Shown here piece by piece: positions 60,268 through 64,000 of a stretch of 64,000 nucleotides of DNA. The stretch is taken from positions 6,270-70,269 of the forward strand of contig JAEDGN010000005.1 of NCBI GenBank assembly GCA_016297495.1, given 5' to 3'. Numbering within the stretch: position 1 is the stretch's first letter; the number at the start of each line of letters is the position of its first letter. The notes under the pieces are model-generated. The model did no database searches. It worked only from the letters and a program-made list of their open reading frames with translations, and had not been told where the DNA came from. The DNA comes from Coprococcus sp. GTDB taxonomy: Bacteria > Bacillota > Clostridia > Lachnospirales > Lachnospiraceae. Position numbers and translations under genes: made by a program.

Positions 60268-61431
60268 TTATTTGGTAGCGCCTAACCAGCCAGCGATAAC
60301 CATACGCTGAACTTCGCTTGTACCTTCGTAAATCTCTGTGATCTTAGCATCACGCATATGACGCTCGAATGGATATTCACGAGAGTAACCATTACCACCA
60401 ACGAGCTGTACACAACGACGAGCTACATCGGAAGCTGTCTCAGAAGCAACTAATTTAGCCATAGCAGCTAAGTGGCTGTGAGCCTCGCCATCCTGTTTAG
60501 CCTGAGCTGCACGATAGATAAGCAGACGAGCAGCATCAACCTTAGCCTGCATATCAGCAAGCTGGAACTGTGTATTCTGGAATTTCCAGATTGGCTTACC
60601 AAACTGAACACGCTCTTTTGTATAAGCAACTGTCTCATTGATAGCGCCCTGAGCAATACCAACAGCCTGAGCAGCGATACCGATACGGCCGCCATCAAGT
60701 GTTGTCATGGCAATCTTGAAGCCTTTGCCCTGCTCGCCAAGGAGGTTTTCCTTCGGAACGATGCAGTTATCGAAGTATAATGAACATGTGGATGAACCAC
60801 GGATGCCCATCTTCATCTCATGGCCCTGAACGGAGAAGCCTTCAAAACCTTTTTCAACGATGAATGCGGAGATATCTTTGTTTGTGTATGGTCTTTCCTT
60901 GTAGTCTGGTCTGTAAACCATTGCAAATACTACGAAAGTATCAGCATACTGAGCATTTGTGATGAATACCTTGGAACCATTCAGTACCCAATGATCGCCT
61001 TCATCTTTAGCAACAGTCTTCTGCATAGCAGCATCAGTACCAGCACCTGGCTCTGTAAGACCGAAAGCACCTAACTTCTCACCGGAAGCAAGCGGTGTAA
61101 GATATTTCTGTTTCTGCTCTTCTGTACCATATTTGAAAATAGGCCAGCAGCAAAGGGATTCGTGAGCGGATAATACAACAGATGTTGTAGCACAATGTAC
61201 AGCTAACTCTTCGCAAACTGCGATATAGGAAAGGTAGCTAAGACCAGCACCGCCGTACTCTTCTGGGAAATACATACCCATCATACCCATCTCAGCAAGG
61301 CCTTCGCGAGCTTCCTGAGGGAATCTCTCTTCCTCATCGATCTCATGAGCTCTTGGAGCTACTTCTTTGACCGCATAGTCATGTAACATGTCGAGAATTT
61401 CCTGTTCTTCTTCATTAAAATGAAAATTCAT
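60268..61431 (-). CDS. Acyl-CoA dehydrogenase (butyryl/short-chain type)
   Basis: A 387-aa FAD enzyme. N-terminal helical domain, then AFGLTEPGAGTDAAMQ and WVLNGSKVFITNA in the middle beta domain, and the C-terminal CVQLVGGNGYSREYPFERHMRDAKI. The catalytic base Glu369 is in ITEIYEGTSEVQR, the position used by butyryl-CoA dehydrogenases. With EtfBA just downstream it probably reduces crotonyl-CoA or acryloyl-CoA; crt, hbd and thl are absent, unlike the bcd operon. GGAGGG is 8 nt before the ATG. Own promoter upstream within a large palindrome. Confidence 0.92.
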   Translation of the reverse strand: MNFHFNEEEQEILDMLHDYAVKEVAPRAHEIDEEERFPQEAREGLAEMGMMGMYFPEEYGGAGLSYLSYIAVCEELAVHCATTSVVLSAHESLCCWPIFKYGTEEQKQKYLTPLASGEKLGAFGLTEPGAGTDAAMQKTVAKDEGDHWVLNGSKVFITNAQYADTFVVFAMVYRPDYKERPYTNKDISAFIVEKGFEGFSVQGHEMKMGIRGSSTCSLYFDNCIVPKENLLGEQGKGFKIAMTTLDGGRIGIAAQAVGIAQGAINETVAYTKERVQFGKPIWKFQNTQFQLADMQAKVDAARLLIYRAAQAKQDGEAHSHLAAMAKLVASETASDVARRCVQLVGGNGYSREYPFERHMRDAKITEIYEGTSEVQRMVIAGWLGATK

Positions 61432-61499
61432 AAAACTATCCCTCCTAAAAAATTAAAAAGTATGTATATATTTGCCGCGACTGTTTTTTAACAGGCACG

Positions 61500-61553
61500 A
61501 TCATGTGAAAATATTAACATTAACATTGCTGTTTGTCAATATTTTCACATGAT
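61500..61553. repeat. Interrupted palindrome with 16-bp arms around the ACAD promoter
   Basis: Arms 61500-61515 (ATCATGTGAAAATATT) and 61538-61553 are perfect inverted repeats separated by 22 nt. The -10 overlaps one arm and the -35 the other, so a dimeric or looping regulator could cover the promoter. Confidence 0.85.
61511..61539 (-). promoter_or_regulatory. Sigma-A promoter of ACAD-etfBA
   Basis: Minus strand: TTGACA (61534-61539), 17-nt spacer, TAATAT (61511-61516); start near 61504, about 73 nt before the ATG. Confidence 0.82.
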
Positions 61554-61575
61554 TCAGTGATTTATATTCTATTAA

Positions 61576-63021
61576 TTACAGTCTGTAGCAAACTTTACCT
61601 GGGTTAAGAATCATCTTTGGATCGAATACTCTCTTGATACCTTCCATGATCTCCATCTGTCTTGGTCCAACAGATTTAGCAAGATATTCGAGCTTACCAG
61701 AACCGATAGCATGCTCACCAGATACAAGACCGCCTACTCTTGTAGCTTCTGCATAGATATCATCGAAGAACTCATCAGCTTTCTTCTGGAAATCTGCAAC
61801 AGAAATCTGATCATCACCAATGATGTAAATATGAAGGTTACCATCACCAGCATGTCCGAAGCTTTCGATCTGAAGTCCCATCTTCTCACCAACGCCATAT
61901 ACGTATTCAACATATGGAGCGATCATATTAAGAGGAACAACTACGTCACACTCATCAAGCATTTCAAGGCCATCTTTCCAGTTGGTCTCAGCTTTGATAG
62001 CTTCCAGGAAGGAGCTTCTTGCTGCCCATGCATCTTTGATCTTAGCAGGTGTATCAGCAACAAGTACATCGATAGCGCCAGCTTCAAGAACGATTTCAGA
62101 AGCCTGCTCAATAATAGCATCCAGTTCATCCTGGGACTTGCCATCGAATGTTACAAGCAGATATGCACCAACTTCGATACCATCGAGAACCTGTGGATAT
62201 ACGCTCTTGCCGATATATCTTTCAGACTTCTGAACAATAGCTTTCTCCATAAACTCAAGAGCCTGAGGATCCAGGTGGTTGAATTTGAATTTAGGAACTG
62301 TGGAGATACAGTCTGCAAGGTTTTCGAAAGGAACAACCAAGCTGATAACTTCCTTCGGAGCTGGAATAATCTTTAATGTCAGCTCTGTGATGATACCTAA
62401 TGTACCTTCAGAACCAACGATCAGGTTAAGTAATGAATAACCGGAAGATGTTTTGGAAACTGTGCTGCCAAGTTTAACAATTTCGCCATCCGGAAGAACA
62501 ACTGTCATAGCACGAACATAATCTCTTGTTGCGCCATACTTGCAGGCTCTCATACCACCGGCATTTGTAGATACGTTACCACCTAAGCAGGCAAACTTTT
62601 CACCTGGATCTGGTGGATACATAAGGCCCTGTCTCACGCAGTCTTCAGCGAGGTCATTCAAAAGAACACCAGCTTCAACATGTACTACGAAATTGTCAAG
62701 GTCATAGCCAAGGATCTTGTTCATCTTTGTTGTGTTGATAACGATACCGCCAGCAATAGGTACGCAGGCACCAACAAGACCTGTACCAGCACCTCTAGGT
62801 GTTACCGGGATTGTGTTCTCGTATGCGATCTTCATTACAGCGGAAACTTCCTCTGTAGTAAGAGCATCAACTACCAGTTCAGGCATTTTCTTACCATAGA
62901 TGGACATCTCATCGTGAGAAAAGTCTTCATTGATATCTTCGCCAACGTAAACTCTCTTAGGGTCTACAACAGCTTTAATCTGCTCAATGATTTCCGGAGT
63001 CACTTTGTTATACTCACTCAT
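61576..63021 (-). CDS. FAD-linked lactate/glycolate dehydrogenase (GlcD/LctD-like)
   Basis: A 481-aa flavoprotein of the GlcD/D-LDH family. The PCMH FAD domain is marked by PVTPRGAGTGLVGACVP, FACLGGNVSTNAGG, YGATRDYV and IVGSEGTLGIITELTLK; the C-terminal FAD-oxidase domain has FGHAGDGNLHIYI and VSGEHAIGSGK with the conserved His. In Acetobacterium and butyrate producers, LctD of this family joins EtfBA to oxidise lactate with NAD by confurcation. Here EtfBA is nearby, so the same role is likely. AGGAGG is about 8 nt before the ATG; it has its own promoter. Confidence 0.9.
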   Translation of the reverse strand: MSEYNKVTPEIIEQIKAVVDPKRVYVGEDINEDFSHDEMSIYGKKMPELVVDALTTEEVSAVMKIAYENTIPVTPRGAGTGLVGACVPIAGGIVINTTKMNKILGYDLDNFVVHVEAGVLLNDLAEDCVRQGLMYPPDPGEKFACLGGNVSTNAGGMRACKYGATRDYVRAMTVVLPDGEIVKLGSTVSKTSSGYSLLNLIVGSEGTLGIITELTLKIIPAPKEVISLVVPFENLADCISTVPKFKFNHLDPQALEFMEKAIVQKSERYIGKSVYPQVLDGIEVGAYLLVTFDGKSQDELDAIIEQASEIVLEAGAIDVLVADTPAKIKDAWAARSSFLEAIKAETNWKDGLEMLDECDVVVPLNMIAPYVEYVYGVGEKMGLQIESFGHAGDGNLHIYIIGDDQISVADFQKKADEFFDDIYAEATRVGGLVSGEHAIGSGKLEYLAKSVGPRQMEIMEGIKRVFDPKMILNPGKVCYRL

Positions 63022-63092
63022 TTTTACTTCCTCCTACTTTTTAAATATGGGCACAAAAAATATGTACCATTGGCCCTACCACTTACGTTTCT

Positions 63093-63121
63093 ATTATAGA
63101 ATATTATTTACCATTTGTCTA
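63093..63121 (-). promoter_or_regulatory. Promoter of the LctD-like gene
   Basis: Minus strand: TAGACA (63116-63121), 17-nt spacer, TATAAT (63093-63098); start near 63086, 65 nt before the ATG. Three TACCAYT copies (near 63065, 63077, 63109) lie in and below it and might be operator half-sites. Confidence 0.7.
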
Positions 63122-63270
63122 GTCAATTTTATCAATTTTGTCTGCTTTTTTTTGAAAAATATATTCTCATTCCATATATTTTACACATGCATTACTGCAG
63201 GCCAACCGTGAACATGTCGGTTTCAGTCTGATTTTTATGTTATTTCTTCATCTAAGATGCCGATAGACTA

Positions 63271-63954
63271 TCATCGATCAAGATAATCATAAATATAATT
63301 AAAGTGCTCATTCATTGCCCTGCGTCCCTCTTCCAGATCCTTATTGCGTATGGACTCCACAATCCCGCGGTGAGTCATCATCAGTCCTTCATTGTTAGAA
63401 TCGTCACTGAGGATCTTTGCACGCATATCCTTGATAAAAGCATCCATCACCTCTGTCAGTGCCTGAAGATTATCAATTATAAAACGATTCTGTGATGCCT
63501 CGGCAATAGTATAATGTATCTTTTTATCATAATAAGCCTTTGTTATCTCCTCCGGTGACTGTTCAAGCATCTCCATATAATATTCCATGTTCTGCAGCTG
63601 TTCCTCAGTTACATGTTCTATGGCCAGCGTCAGCGCCTGCATCTCCAGAGCATATCTGAACTCACTGATTTCTCTGAAGGTACCCTCTTCCAGAATAAAC
63701 ATCAGCGTCATCACTTCGATCAGTGTCTTCTCAAAATTATCCGTTATAAAATTACCGGCTCCCTGTTGACTTGAAATAGCTCCCATCCGTTCAAGAATAC
63801 TCAGTCCTTCACGAATCGAATTCCTGCTGGAGCCAAGGAGAGCTGCCAGTTCTCTCTCCGGCGGCAGCTTATCGCCCTTTTTATATTTTCCATGCATAAT
63901 CTGTTTTTCAACATAGTTAATGATCTTCTCATATGCCCGCTCACCTGTTTCCAT
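63271..63954 (-). CDS. FadR/GntR-family transcriptional regulator (FCD domain)
   Basis: A 227-aa repressor-type protein. The N-terminal winged helix (1-75) has KKGDKLPPERELAALLGSSRNSIREGLSILERMG, the GntR signature; the C-terminal FCD ligand domain has EISEFRYALEMQALTLA, the metal-binding His in KIHYTIAEASQN, and MMTHRGIVESIRN. This type (LldR, LctA-like) controls lactate and other organic acid genes. It lies upstream of the LctD-like gene on the same strand, so it most likely regulates the cluster, perhaps through the palindrome at 61500-61553 or the TACCAYT repeats. Confidence 0.88.
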   Translation of the reverse strand: METGERAYEKIINYVEKQIMHGKYKKGDKLPPERELAALLGSSRNSIREGLSILERMGAISSQQGAGNFITDNFEKTLIEVMTLMFILEEGTFREISEFRYALEMQALTLAIEHVTEEQLQNMEYYMEMLEQSPEEITKAYYDKKIHYTIAEASQNRFIIDNLQALTEVMDAFIKDMRAKILSDDSNNEGLMMTHRGIVESIRNKDLEEGRRAMNEHFNYIYDYLDR

Positions 63955-64000
63955 ATATTCATCCCTGCCTCACAGCTCTATGCCAATTTTTTCATTTATT

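Noticed and set aside
63201..63225. AACCG/CGGTT inverted repeat after the FadR-type gene
   Set aside because: Short arms and no U-tract; too weak to call a terminator or operator.
1..64000. CRISPR arrays, prophage, insertion sequences, tRNA genes
   Set aside because: No regularly spaced repeats, transposase or integrase motifs, or tRNA-like cloverleaf sequence were seen on either strand.

Overview
The window looks like a chromosomal segment of a Gram-positive anaerobe of the Clostridia, most likely Lachnospiraceae. The grounds are gene content (a selenium-dependent molybdenum hydroxylase cluster, recA-recX-rny, dgt-dnaG-rpoD-trmK-nif3, a TGS/uridine-kinase fusion, TelA/XpaC, and an EtfBA/acyl-CoA dehydrogenase/LctD-like dehydrogenase cluster), strong AGGAGG-type ribosome binding sites, AT-rich intergenic DNA and many 4-nt ATGA/GTGA overlaps. 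This is inference from families recognised by eye; no database search was run. Only the xpt fragment at the left edge and one regulator at 45.6-47.0 kb lie on the plus strand, so the minus strand is probably the leading strand.

Layout. 0-0.3 kb: 3' end of xpt (+), closed by a perfect palindromic terminator. 0.3-7.9 kb (-): Mrp-type ATPase, three subunits of a molybdenum hydroxylase (FAD, 2Fe-2S, Mo), then YqeC, MocA, YqeB and a MoeA-like protein, i.e. an enzyme with its cofactor-maturation genes. 8.0-13.1 kb: a hypothetical protein, RNase Y, RecX and RecA with two LexA-like boxes. 13.1-20.0 kb: CPBP protease, an ABC-2 exporter with a 747-aa envelope protein, and a two-component system. 20.2-24.1 kb: DegV, RNase P RNA, uridine-kinase-like protein, Nif3. 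24.1-29.9 kb: TrmK, RpoD, DnaG, dGTPase, MutY. 30-33.6 kb: TelA, XpaC, DmpA-type peptidase. 33.6-34.0 kb: an intergenic region with an unlisted 24-codon ORF.

34.0-43.3 kb (-): ten overlapping or closely spaced genes for a large membrane cation/proton antiporter (MrpE, F, G, an MbhD-like subunit, an MbhE/MrpB-like fusion, MrpC and four complex-I-type antiporter subunits) with no redox module beside them. 43.7-45.0 kb: a citrate synthase gene broken by an apparent internal deletion plus frame change. 45.6-47.0 kb (+): a divergent helix-turn-helix protein of unknown function. 47.2-52.0 kb: Ppk1, Ppx/GppA and PheA. 52.1-55.5 kb: folate genes (folC, HD hydrolase, folP, folB-folK); folK carries a one-base frameshift in a T run. 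55.6-58.2 kb: rRNA methyltransferase, ACP, HPr and a small zinc-ribbon membrane protein. 58.3-64.0 kb: FadR-type regulator, D-lactate-dehydrogenase-like flavoprotein, acyl-CoA dehydrogenase, EtfB and EtfA, which would join 2-hydroxyacid oxidation and enoyl-CoA reduction through one Etf pair.

The points most worth a second look are the stand-alone Mbh/Mrp-like antiporter module, the 24-aa ORF at 33.7 kb, the 16-bp-arm palindrome around the acyl-CoA dehydrogenase promoter, the LctD-ACAD-EtfBA arrangement, and the two broken genes (citrate synthase, folK), which may be real lesions or assembly errors.
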